Below the pieces are notes generated by a model that saw only the letters and a program-made list of their open reading frames with translations, was not told the DNA's origin and searched no databases. A stretch of 64,000 nt of DNA from Calliphora vicina (Eukaryota; Arthropoda; Insecta; Diptera; Calliphoridae): NCBI RefSeq assembly GCF_958450345.1, contig NC_088780.1, positions 132,198,226 to 132,262,225 on the forward strand, given 5' to 3'. Both the position numbers and the translations under genes were made by a program. Positions 11,131-21,224 of this stretch are shown here, in pieces. The first letter of the stretch is position 1. Each line of letters starts with the position of its first letter.

Positions 11131-14100
11131 TTAATACCCTTCATCATAAGTGGTAAGGCTATATACATATGTATATGTAAGTTTGTCATTCCGTTTGCAA
11201 TTTCTATAAAATTTTATGAAATTTCAACAGATTATGTAAACGATTCTATATTGGATTTGCTGTTACGGTTCCATATGTGTTCTCCTATTTTAAGATATAC
11301 TTTTAATCTTATATACAGGGATGGAAAATTATATTTTTGTTCCGTATTAAAATAGTATTAAAAAATTACATTCTTCATCACCAGAGTACTTAAAATTTTA
11401 ATATAACTGTAGCTTTATGTTGTAAACAGTCGTCTGTTATCACAAAATTGTCTATAGAAAGTGCTGCTGAATACGAGATTTTCTATTTTCTATTATAATA
11501 GACAAGATTTTTAAACAAAATGCTGTTTTTCATACGATTTTCTATAGAAAATACTGTTATACACAACATGTCCAAAAAATATAGTTATAGACAAGATTTT
11601 CTATAGAAAATTATTTTATTTTCTATAGAAAAATGTTACACTCAAGATTTTCAACAGAAAATATAGTTATACTTAAGATTTTCTACAGCAAATATTGTTA
11701 TACACAAGATTGTTTATAGAAAATATTGTTCTACGCAAGATTTTCTATAGAAAATATTGTTCTACACAAGATTTTCTATAGAAAATATTGTTCTACACAA
11801 GATTTTCTATAGAAAATATTGTTCTACACAAGATTTTCTATAGAAAATATTGTTCTATACAAGATTTTCTATAGAAAATATTGTTCTATACAAGATTTTC
11901 TATAGAAAATATCGTCATACACAAGATTTTCTATAGAAAATATCGTCATACACAAGATTTTCTATAGAAAATATTGTTATACTCAAGATTTTCTACAGAA
12001 AATATTTTCTATAGAAAATATTTTTCTACACAAGCATTTCTATACAAAATATTGTTCTACACAAGATTTTCTATAGAAAATATTGTTCTACACAAGATTT
12101 TCTATAGAAAATATTGTTCTACACAAGATTTTCTATAGAAAATATTGTTCTACACAAGATTTTCTATAGAAAATATTGTTCTACACAAGATTTTCTATAG
12201 AAAATATTGTTCTACACAAGATTTTCTATAGAAAATATTGTTCTATACAAGATTTTCTATAGAAAATATTGTTCTATACAAGATTTTCTATAGAAAATAT
12301 CGTCATACACAAGATTTTCTATAGAAAATATCGTCATACACAAGATTTTCTATAGAAAATATTGTTATACTCAAGATTTTCTATAGAAAATATTGTTCTA
12401 CACAAGATTTTCTATAGAAAATATTGTTCTACACAAGATTTTCTATAGAAAATATTGTTCTACACAAGATTTTCTATAGAAAATATTGTTCTACACAAGA
12501 TTTTCTATAGAAAATATTGTTCTACACAAGATTTTCTATAGAAAATATTGTTCTACACAAGATTTTCTATAGAAAATATTGTTCTACACAAGATTTTCTA
12601 TAGAAAATATTGTTCTACACAAGATTTTCTATAGAAAATATTGTTCTATACAAGATTTTCTATAGAAAATATTGTTCTATACAAGATTTTCTATAGAAAA
12701 TATCGTCATACACAAGATTTTCTATAGAAAATATTGTTATACTCAAGATTTTCTACAGAAAATATTTTCTATAGAAAATATTTTTCTACACAAGCATTTC
12801 TATACAAAATATTGTTCTACACAAGATTTTCTATAGAAAATATTGTTCTACACAAGATTTTCTATAGAAAATATTGTTCTACACAAGATTTTCTATAGAA
12901 AATATTGTTCTACACAAGATTTTCTATAGAAAATATTGTTCTACACAAGATTTTCTATAGAAAATATTGTTCTACACAAGATTTTCTATAGAAAATATTG
13001 TTCTACACAAGATTTTCTATAGAAAATATTGTTCTACACAAGATTTTCTATAGAAAATATTGTTCTACACAAGATTTTCTATAGAAAATATTGTTCTACA
13101 CAAGATTTTCTATAGAAAATATTGTTCTACACAAGATTTTCTATAGAAAATATTGTTCTACACAAGATTTTCTATAGAAAATATTGTTCTACACAAGATT
13201 TTCTATAGAAAATATTGTTCTATACAAGATTTTCTATAGAAAATATTGTTCTATACAAGATTTTCTATAGAAAATATCGTCATACACAAGATTTTCTATA
13301 GAAAATATTGTTATACTCAAGATTTTCTACAGAAAATATTTTCTATAGAAAATATTTTTCTACACAAGCATTTCTATACAAAATATTGTTCTACACAAGA
13401 TTTTCTATAGAAAATATTGTTCTACACAAGATTTTCTATAGAAAATATTGTTCTACACAAGATTTTCTATAGAAAATATTGTTCTACACAAGATTTTCTA
13501 TAGAAAATATTGTTCTACACAAGATTTTCTATAGAAAATATTGTTCTACACAAGATTTTCTATAGAAAATATTGTTCTACACAAGATTTTCTATAGAAAA
13601 TATTGTTCTACACAAGATTTTCTATAGAAAATATTGTTCTACACAAGATTTTCTATAGAAAATATTGTTCTACACAAGATTTTCTATAGAAAATATTGTT
13701 CTACACAAGATTTTCTATAGAAAATATTGTTCTACACAAGATTTTCTATAGAAAATATTGTTCTACACAAGATTTTCTATAGAAAATATTGTTCTACACA
13801 AGATTTTCTATAGAAAATATTGTTCTACACAAGATTTTCTATAGAAAATATTGTTCTACACAAGATTTTCTATAGAAAATATTGTTCTACACAAGATTTT
13901 CTATAGAAAATATTGTTCTACACAAGATTTTCTATAGAAAATATTGTTCTACACAAGATTTTCTATAGAAAATATTGTTCTACACAAGATATATAAAAAA
14001 TATTGTTCTACACAAGATTTTCTATAGAAAATATTGTTCTACACAAGATTTTCTATAGAAAATATTGTTATACTCAAGATTTTCTACAGAAAATATTTTC

Positions 14101-15177
14101 TATAGAAAATATTTTTCTACACAAGCTTTTCTATACAAAATATTGTTCTACACAAGATTTTCTACAGAAAATATTGTTCTACACAAGATTTTCTACAGAA
14201 AATGTTGTTCTACACAAGATTTTCTATAGAAAATATTGTTCTACACAAGATTTTCTACAGAAAATGTTGTTCTACACAAGATTTTCTACAGAAAATGTTG
14301 TTCTACACAAGATTTTCTACAGAAAATGTTGTTCTACACAAGATTTTCTACAGAAAATGTTGTTCTACACAAGATTTTCTACAGAAAATGTTGTTCTACA
14401 CAAGATTTTCTATAGAAAATGTTGTTCTACACAAGATTTTCTACAGAAAATGTTGTTCTACACAAGATTTTCTACAGAAAATGTTGTTCTACGCAAGATT
14501 TTCTACAGAAAATGTTGTTCTACACAAGATTTTCTACAGAAAATGTTGTTCTACACAAGATTTTCTACAGAAAATGTTGTTCTACACAAGATTTTCTACA
14601 GAAAATGTTGTTCTACACAAGATTTTCTACAGAAAATGTTGCTCTACACAAGATTTTCTATAGAAAATATTGTTCTACACAAGATTTTCTATAGAAAATA
14701 TTGTTCTACACAAGATTTTATACAGAAAATATTGTTATAGACAAGATTTTCTATAGAAAATATTGTTATAGACAAGATTTTATACAGAAAATATTGTTAT
14801 AGACAAGATTTTCTACAGAAAAGGTTGTTCTACATAAGATTTTCTACAGAAAATGTTGTTCTACACAAGATTTTGACCTTTATCTGTATTATGGATATCT
14901 AATGATAGATATTTCAAAGACCTTTGCAACGACGTATATAAGACCATAGGACCTACAATGGGTCAAAAATCGAAAAAATATTTTTTAACCCAAATTTTTT
15001 TTTCACTAAATTTAAAAAAAAAATTAAAAAACAATTTCGAAAAAAAAATTCCAAAAAATTGGAAAAATAAAATTGTATTTGTGTTTATCTGAAAATATTT
15101 AAAATTTTTATTTTAAAGTATAATTTGGTGAAGGGTATTTAAGATTCGGCACAGCCGAATATAGCTCTCTTACTTGT
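11131..15177 (-). mobile_element. DINE-like element carrying a 3.4-kb central minisatellite
   Basis: The left end (TTAATACCCTTCATCATAAG, then TAAGTTTGTCATTCCGTTTG) and right end (GGTGAAGGGTATTTAAGATT, then hairpin ATTCGGCACAGCCGAAT, then CTCTCTTACTTGT) are the two termini of the family. Between them lie a truncated core, the 31-bp array and, after the array, the GATATCTAATGATAGATATT block also seen in the 9.4-kb copy. I infer that the array grew as the central tandem repeat of this copy. A join of two copies is an alternative. Confidence 0.6.
11450..14875. repeat. 31-bp minisatellite array, about 110 units
   Basis: Each 31-bp unit holds the 16-bp perfect palindrome ATTTTCTATAGAAAAT followed by a spacer ending ACACAAG. 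The array is degenerate at its start (11450-11585) and homogeneous afterwards. A compound marker (TTCTACAGAAAATATTTTC followed by CAAGCATTTCTATACAAAAT or a close variant) recurs at 11991, 12751, 13325 and 14082, giving spacings of about 760, 574 and 757 bp, which indicates higher-order duplication. From about 14200 to 14640 nearly all units switch to TCTACAGAAAATGTTG. The open frames reported across 14003-14740 come from this variant and are not a gene. Confidence 0.95.
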
Positions 15178-15351
15178 TTAAATTATAATTGTTTTTTTAA
15201 ATTATTATCATAATTTTATGAAGAAATTACTTTCATTGTAGTGTGGCTTTAAATGTCACATTTAATTTAATTTTAAATTTTTTTTTTTTTGAAAATTAAT
15301 TTTCGACCGCGCAAAAATTTATATGGTTTTGCTAAATAATTTATAGGATTT
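15178..15351 (-). other. LTR element leader adjacent to the primer site
   Basis: AT-rich sequence between the DINE end and the primer site. No ORF or repeat end is seen. Confidence 0.5.
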
Positions 15352-15363
15352 TGTTGGGCGCCA
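15352..15363 (-). other. primer-binding site, tRNA-Lys type
   Basis: The sense strand reads TGGCGCCCAACA, with the initial T shared with the LTR end. The first 11 bases match the complement of the 3' end of insect tRNA-Lys as used by gypsy-type elements, from general knowledge. This identifies the adjacent repeat as the 5' LTR and shows the whole 14 kb is one element. Confidence 0.85.
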
Positions 15364-15630
15364 GTTATTACATGTTGGATACTTCTAACCGAGTACACGA
15401 CTTTCTGGAATATCTAACAACGTTTCACGTGTTCTGACCAAATACTCGGTCCTGTAATTAAAACGACGTGGTTGATTGTCAAAATGTGACTGCCTTTATT
15501 ATTCATTTCTGTTATTACATTAATACTTATTACTAATTGGCGATGCCAGACAATATGAATAGTTATATGTTTTATTATTTACAAATTCCCAATTGGGATT
15601 TTAGCATGATATGTTAGGAGGATGCTAACT
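15363..15630 (-). repeat. 5' LTR (268 bp)
   Basis: It appears identical to the copy at 1620-1887. It is bounded by the primer site on one side and the TATA duplication (15631-15634) on the other. Confidence 0.92.
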
Positions 15631-15634
15631 TATA

Positions 15635-16433
15635 CATACATAGTTTACTAATACCCACCCGGGTGGTACTGCAGTTCTATACATATATGCAACGAACAAA
15701 ATTTAAAAAAATTAAAAAACCATATAAAAAGTTTAACATTTTTTTATTAAATTCTACAGAACTCTAAACTTAGTTCAGTGAGACTTAATTTCATTTAAAT
15801 CGAAACAAAATTAAAAAATTATTAAACTACTAAATACGAAGAAGTCTTCCGGATGGCTATTGGTAAAGCGAAGGTTAAGGTTGCATCCTAATATAATAAG
15901 AGGAATAATGAATGCAACCGATTATTTAGAATCCCTCTACTACCCTAGTATCACCTGTTAATTTTTTCAATATTTCTCAGCTTTGATGGAAATTAAAAAA
16001 CACTATAAGTTCTATATTTGCCATATTTCAAAATAAGTTCTATGATTATGCCCCATTTATTGCTAGAGGTAAAATTTTGAAAAAGAACATGGTTCCAAAA
16101 TTTTTTTGGGCATTTACGGATTATGATCAATATTTTACAAAGAATTTAAAAATAAATTAAAAAAAAAATTTAAATCTTTTGTATAATAATTTTAAATCAT
16201 AAAAACTTAAAGGCTAAAGAAATAAAAAATCAAACGAAGGCCACAACTTTCGTACGGGTTTCAAAAAAATATTTATTAACATATAACTTATTGAAATATA
16301 TGGACAAACTAAACATAAGTTGGCACATTTCGGAAAAAATAAATAACTAATGTTTCGAAGTTCGATTTTAAGGGGACAAAAATATTCACACAGTTTCTAA
16401 TTTTTAATATGAAAATAGTTTTTTTTAATAGTT
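15635..16433. other. flank of the LTR element and of the Tc1 remnant, nothing recognised
   Basis: It contains a near-perfect GC-rich palindrome ACCCACCCGGGTGGT at 15654-15668 and otherwise AT-rich sequence. The last part may be the 3' UTR of the Tc1 element: GTGTGAATATTTTTGTCCCC on the minus strand at about 16367-16395, a phrase familiar from Tc1-like 3' ends. Confidence 0.4.
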
Positions 16434-17035
16434 TAATATTTTGTGGAGTAGCCTATATTTTTAATGACTTTTTTAATCGCCTTGGCATTGAATCGACAAA
16501 TTTTTGGTGACGTCAGCTCCAGTATTTTGCCATTCTTGTGACAGGACTTCTTTAAGTTGAGTCTTACTAATAATATGGTGCTTTCCTACATGTCCGCCCA
16601 ATTTATCCCACAAATGTTCTATGGGATTCATGTCAGGTGATTGCGAAGGTGTCGGGAGAATGTGGGGGACATGATGTACTATCCATATTCGGATGTCATG
16701 GGCTGTGTGTTTGGGGTCATTGTACTGTTGAAAGTAGAAATGTTCCCAAGCTTTAACTTTAGAGCACATTGTAGTAGGTTTTCTTTTAAAATATTAAGGT
16801 ACACTGTTTTGTCCATTGAACCGTCGTTGAAAACTAAGTTTCCTACACCAGCTGCAGCCATACAACCCCACAACATGACTCCTCCTCCACCATGTTTGAC
16901 AGTGTTTACTACATTGTTCTTTTGCAATTCAGTGTTTGGCCTTCTCCAAACTGTTACTCTGCCGTCCGATTAAAAAATATTATCTCAGAATAGTATTCCG
17001 TTCCAGAAATCTTCAGATTTATTTTTGTAAGATTG
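16434..17035 (-). pseudogene. Tc1-family transposase remnant (C-terminal two thirds)
   Basis: Minus-strand segments in shifting frames carry LFSDNIFFN (first catalytic Asp), GGGGVMLWGCMAAAGVG, FQQYNDPKHTA and QSPDMNPIEHLW (catalytic Glu), and end GYSTKY then stop near 16436. The usual QQDND motif reads QQYND, so the second catalytic Asp is replaced by Tyr (TAC). Frameshifts and a stop are present, and the N-terminal DNA-binding half is not found upstream of 17035. Cut-and-paste activity is impossible in this form. Confidence 0.85.
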
Positions 17036-17094
17036 TTTGTAGGAATTTTTCATAGGAATTTTTTGTAGGAATTTTACGATAGTCCAAGTTCAAT

Positions 17095-17290
17095 ATTTTT
17101 TTTTAACAATCTAAAAAGTCGACTTTTATCGACTATTCGACTTTTATCGACTATTTTACACTTTTATCGACTATACGACTTTTGAGATAACATAATCGAT
17201 TGTTCGACTTTTTTCCGACCAAAAAGTCGATTTCGACTTTTTTCAGGAAATAGTCGATTGTTCGAACAATCGACTTATAGAACCCTAGTA
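17095..17290. repeat. subterminal TCGACT-rich end of a hAT-like element
   Basis: Short alternating repeats (TTATCGACTATTCGACTTTT, ACAATCGACT) run to a terminus ATAGAACCCTAGTA. The CTAGGGTTCTA-type terminus with short subterminal repeats is typical of hAT elements. No partner terminus was found to the left, so the element is truncated. Confidence 0.45.
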
Positions 17291-17861
17291 TCTATACTGT
17301 CGATAGTCCTTATTGAATATATGTATGTATTCGCTATATTATTTTTTGGTTTACTATTTAAATGAAAATTACTATTAGAAATCTTGACTTTTTTATTTTC
17401 CGAATTTTTCTAACGATTAATTAAATTCGAAATGACCATTTTTTTTACTTTTTTTATCGGGATGTTGATGATTTTTGTCCAAATTCATCTGGTTGCCCTG
17501 GTTAAGTTCCAGTTTCTCAAATATTTAGCAAAAGCACTTAAAAAGAGCTTTCCTAATCACTGCATATTGTCTTTGCTAAAGCCTAAACTTAAAATCCACA
17601 ACTTATCTTTGCTATTTTTTCCATTTATCTAGAAACTTCAGTTTGTGCGTGTTAATTCCGTCAGTCAGTTGTGTTTTTCTGGCTTAATTTTGTCAGGCCG
17701 ATTAATTAATAATCAATGTGTGTTTCCGTTAATATTTTTGCACAAAAATGTTCAGCAAGAGTTACAGTTTATTAATATAATAAAAGTTTTATGGATTTCA
17801 ATCGTTAAAGTTGTTAAAATTCTGTGTAAAGTGTAACCAAAAATGTTAAGAATGCAATGGC
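17291..17861. other. AT-rich interval, short ORFs only
   Basis: Two ORFs of 63-66 codons (17432-17632, 17645-17836) show no recognisable domain, signal or codon bias, and I do not call them genes. Confidence 0.4.
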
Positions 17862-17996
17862 GTGTCGGGTGCTCGCTGCATTATTTGTTGTTTTGTTGCT
17901 AGTTTTATGTGAGTTCTTGTGTGTTTTTTGTTGTCAACAAATGTTTTGTTTACATTTTATTGTGAATGCTGTCAATATTTGTTTTATCAAAAAAGC
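17862..17996 (-). repeat. dispersed repeat, copy 2 (reverse of 1011-1160)
   Basis: The reverse complement contains AATGTAAACAAAACATTTGT, TGACAACAAAAAACACACAAG and GAGCACCCGACAC, collinear with the copy at 1011-1160. Confidence 0.55.
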
Positions 17997-18179
17997 GCTT
18001 ATATGTACATATTTATATATTAAATTATGAAGAATATAATTCAAATTCAATATGGTAATGTTATGCCTTCTTTTAAAATATAAAAAATAATAACTGGGAA
18101 TTATTTCTGATATTTTGGGGTGAGTGAAATGTTTATATATGTATTTTCTTTAGAAAAACTAAATACTAAAACCTAATGC

Positions 18180-18480
18180 TAAAGGCATACGGCATAGACA
18201 ACAACTAGATAGGTAACAGAGAGCCAAAAACCTAAGTCTGTTGTCAAAAACCTAATTCATGAGAATGTATTGCATGTATTTTGTTATTGTATCACCCGTA
18301 TGTGTGAAAAGAGAGAGTCTGTTGTCGAAAACCTAATTCATGAGAATGTATTGCATGTATTTTGTTATTGTATCACCCGTATGTGTGAAAAGAGAGTAAT
18401 TTTTCCATATATATTACTCTCTCTTTCCGTTCTATGTGTTTATTCTATGGCATACGGTAACATAGACGTAATTGTCAAAA
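18180..18480. mobile_element. CATAGAG-type MITE with internal 81-bp tandem duplication
   Basis: The unit TCTGTTGTCAAAAACCTAAT.. at 18237 repeats at 18318 with one substitution (period 81). Flanking CATACGGCATAGA and TCTATGGCATACGG segments resemble element ends. Internal phrases (ACCTAATTCATGAGAATGTA, CGTATGTGTGAAAAGAGAG) are shared with the MITE at 24555-24748. Confidence 0.55.
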
Positions 18481-18483
18481 ACC

Positions 18484-18627
18484 TAAGTCTGTTGTCAAAA
18501 ATGTAACTCTTGCAACAACCAAATACATGCTAGTCAATATATTTTGTTGTTGTATCAGACATATTATTTGTTGTATTTTTGTTTGACAAATCGGTGTGTC
18601 TCGTCTCTATGTATAATTCTCTATGGG
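18484..18627. mobile_element. CATAGAG-type MITE, second copy
   Basis: The interior CTCTTGCAACAACCAAATAC and TTTGACAAATCGG, then the end TCTCGTCTCTATGTATAATT and CTCTATGGG, match the element at 57388-57530. The outer CCATAGAGA plus inner ATACATAGAG arrangement is the same as at 24555-24748. Confidence 0.6.
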
Positions 18628-19032
18628 TAAAGGTATTTTCCAACGACAATACTGAATATTGATATTTGTCAAAAACGTATGTATGTATTCGATTTTCCAA
18701 AAATACAAATGATTTGTTTGATTTACGGTCGGAATTCATACATTCTTTAAAACAATTCAAAAACTTATTTATTTTATTTGGAAATTTGGAACGTACTTTT
18801 CAGTATTTGGTCAAGAATGGGATAAACAGGGGAAAACCGAAACCGAAACAATCAAGACTTAACGGCTGAACCGATTTGATTGAAATTGGGAACATAGATA
18901 GATTCTTACTTGGAAGCATCAATAGGCTATATGTATGTCTATAATAAAATGAAACACAAAGTGATAAAAAACGGAAAAACGTATAAAAATTAGTACCTTT
19001 AGGTGTTAAACATTGAATATTTGTTTTAAAAG
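18628..19032. other. AT-rich interval
   Basis: It contains an ORF (18666-18869) without recognisable features. The phrase AACGGCTGAACCGATTTGAT near 18860 resembles Helitron/DINE-associated sequence, but no ends were found. Confidence 0.35.
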
Positions 19033-20072
19033 AAAAATAGCAGTGTTTAAAAAGCTACGATAACTAACAAATTTTTAACTGTTGCTACAACTACTGCTTC
19101 AAAAAAGTGTATGTAGCGGTAGCAGTAGCATTTGTCTTTTTTCGTTTTCTTGTTTTTTTAAAACTACTGCTACCTTCAAAATATAAAACTCTTAACAGAG
19201 CAGTAGTAATAAAACATGAATTGTAAATGGAGTAGTAGCATAAAAATACAAATCATTGCTACTGCTCTATATCGAGTTTTAATTTTTAAGGTAGGAGTAA
19301 AGTAGCAGTTGATGCAGCAGTTAAGGTTGCAATAAAAGTAGTCAAAAAAGAAAATCTTCAGTCATAACACCAAAGTTGACAGAATTAAACACTGTGTGTT
19401 GTTTTTGTTTTGAGATAGTTTGAAAGAATTATTCGTTTTTATTCGTCTCAGATGTTCGTGTTGCTAACAGAAAGATCGTGTTTTCTGTGTGTATAACAAA
19501 ACTTTTGTTTACAACACGACCAACTTACACAAATATAAATTCACAACAACAACACATAATATACTTTTTTGGCTGAAGATTTTTATTTTTGACTTATTTT
19601 ATTGCTACCTCAACTGTTACTTAGCTGCTACTTCATCTGCTACTTCTTCTACTAAATCAACTGCTACTTCTATTACTACTAAATTTTAAAAGTAGCAGAA
19701 TTAGTAAAAAACTAATGACTGCTACATCAAAACTTTTTCTTTTTTAAGGTAGCAATAGAAAATAAATTACTCTGCTACTTTTAATTTTTGCTTTTATTAG
19801 CACTACTACAACTACTGCTACCAAAATGTGAAGGTAGCAGTAGTAGTAGTAACCCAGCAAAAACTTTGCTTACCTAGTAAGCCAGCAAGTATAATTGGAG
19901 CAAAGCGATAACTACTTATTATTTGACTGAAACACTACTTACCGTTGTTCGAGATTTTTAAAAAATTCAGGGGTCAAGCTTACAAATGTACTTACAATCA
20001 GTTGAGAAATAAGTAGTAAATTCACAACAAGAATATGTAGCTAAAAAAAAAAACACAAAAAATATTGCCTTG

Positions 20073-20148
20073 TGTGGGAATCGAACAGTCACATTATTTG
20101 CTTGTGTTTGATAGTCAAGCTGATAACTCACTGCTCCATGTACGAGTT
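20073..20148 (-). ncRNA. tRNA-like module 1 inside the MITE
   Basis: The minus strand reads TGGAGCAGTGAGTTATCAGC (A-box-like), then an anticodon-stem-like GCTTG..CAAGC with an 11-nt loop, then TGACTGTTCGATTCCCAC, whose TGTTCGATTCC is a near-consensus B box. The T-stem pairs poorly and the anticodon loop is oversized, so this is a tRNA-derived or tRNA-mimicking sequence, not a functional tRNA gene. Confidence 0.45.
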
Positions 20149-20227
20149 ATTTTATTGTAAGTTAACATTAGTTTTAACATCAACATATGTATAAATGAAT
20201 GTGATATGAACAAAAAAATTAATGGCT

Positions 20228-20302
20228 TTGGCAGGTGGCGAACCACTAACCTCTCGTTTTCCAGTCAAACACACTAGATAGTTGTGCTAAATGCAAAAGT
20301 TC
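20228..20302 (-). ncRNA. tRNA-like module 2 inside the MITE
   Basis: The minus strand has TTTAGCACAACTATC (A-box-like), TTTGACTGGAAAACGAGAGG (anticodon-arm-like) and TAGTGGTTCGCCACCTGCC (weak B box with a T-arm-like hairpin). It has the same orientation as module 1, about 80 bp between them, and similar overall order. It is too degenerate to call a tRNA gene. Confidence 0.35.
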
Positions 20303-20589
20303 ATTACCAACCTGCATAAAAATAAGTACTTATTCTAGTAAATAAAATAATGTGCTGGGTAACCACCACTCCTTACAAAAGAATGCATGAAATAACTAGT
20401 GGTCATTACAAAAATTCACAAAATTTTTCCTGGGAATTATTGACTCCGAGTTTTTATTAATTTTTTAACTAGACTACTTGTGTTTTTTCGTTGCTACTGC
20501 TACTTGTAGTCTAGTTTTTAAACACTGGAAAATAGTTTTCAAAAGTCAACAGTCTTCAAACTTTGTACGAAAGCACCATTATCATCTTA

Positions 20590-20835
20590 GATAGTTTGGT
20601 TGACAATGGAAGGTATTGAATTGATGCGCGTGGCAGCTTACATACAATGTAAATGGTTTGTTTCAAATATCTGAAGAAGTACTTTGTACGCATTAATTTC
20701 TTATCACTATACAGATTTTTTCTGAAAATGGGCGGGATTGTATTAGTGGGTGTGGCACCAATCCATCATGATTCAATTTTCTATCAGTGCATAAGGTATA
20801 AACAAAAATGGGAGGGATTGTTCATTGAACAACAA
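20590..20835 (+). repeat. GGGCGTGGC-type dipteran repeat fragment
   Basis: The phrases GCGTGGCAGCTTACATACAA, ATATCTGAAGAA, TTTCTTATCACTATACAG and ATGGGCGGGATTGTATTAGT are shared in the same order with 38990-39320 and partly with 62890-63110. These are remnants of one interspersed family. Confidence 0.55.
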
Positions 20836-21224
20836 GTTCCTTGTTAACTTTTATGACCTAACTACAATGTAATGCAGAACTTCTCCACAAAAAGCTATTT
20901 TCAATTACAAATCTTTCGATGCTCTTTAATCTAATTACTTCGCAACTAGAGGTGCCTGCAACTTCGTTTATTTTTAATGCAGCTAATTAATTAGTCAGTT
21001 GTCCGGCTCTACATGACTTTTCAACTAATTTATGGCGTTTTCTTTTCTGGCATAAATGATGACTTTATTATTTCTTTTAGTTTTGTTTCTGTTCTTTTCA
21101 GTAAAAAATATAGTATGGTAAGTAGGGTGGTCCTTAATAAAGAAAAGTTTGATTTTTCCCAGCCGCACCCCCCTAGATTGGTGAATATTTGTAAAAAAAA
21201 AATCACTCTAGGTTTTTTAGGTAA

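Larger units (their letters stand above)
1620..15630 (-). mobile_element. gypsy-group LTR retrotransposon, 14.0 kb, with nested insertions
   Basis: Two 268-bp direct repeats (1620-1887 and 15363-15630) flank gag, protease, RT, RNase H and integrase homology, all on the minus strand. The LTRs begin AGTTA and end TAACT in the sense direction and are flanked by a 4-bp TATA duplication (1616-1619 and 15631-15634), as is typical of the gypsy/errantivirus group. A primer site and a polypurine tract abut the LTRs. There is no env ORF: only about 0.8 kb separates integrase from the 3' LTR. The interior is swollen by DINE copies at the gag/pol junction and in the leader, by several MITEs and by a 3.4-kb minisatellite. 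The element cannot encode a full Pol because of a stop and a frameshift. Confidence 0.92.
19853..20359. mobile_element. PIF/Harbinger-like MITE, 507 bp, with tRNA-like interior
   Basis: Short termini CCCAGCA and TGCTGGG are flanked by a perfect 3-bp TAA duplication (19850-19852 and 20360-20362), and it is inserted in a hAT element. 3-bp TAA/TTA duplications are characteristic of PIF/Harbinger. A second terminus of the same family (CCCAGCAAAAACTTCGCTTAC) is at 52909. The interior carries two tRNA-like modules on the minus strand. Confidence 0.75.
19041..20527. mobile_element. hAT-type element with GCTACT subterminal repeats (host of a nested MITE)
   Basis: Termini are CAGTGTTTAAAAA at 19041 and its complement at 20515-20527. 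Flanks are AAAAATAG and GAAAATAG, an 8-bp duplication with one mismatch. The interior is filled with GCTACTGCTAC/GTAGCAGTAGC motifs in both orientations, typical of hAT transposase-binding subterminal repeats. No transposase remains. The 507-bp MITE at 19853-20359 is nested; without it the element is about 1.0 kb. Confidence 0.82.

Noticed and set aside
14003..14740. 245-codon ORF and two overlapping shorter ones
   Set aside because: They are the 31-bp minisatellite read in different frames; open only because the local unit variant lacks the TAG.
11450..14875. CRISPR-like regular repeats
   Set aside because: Units are contiguous with no unique spacers, in a eukaryotic transposon context; this is a minisatellite.
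20073..20302. functional tRNA genes
   Set aside because: T-stem and anticodon arm pair poorly and the loop sizes are wrong; only box-like motifs remain.
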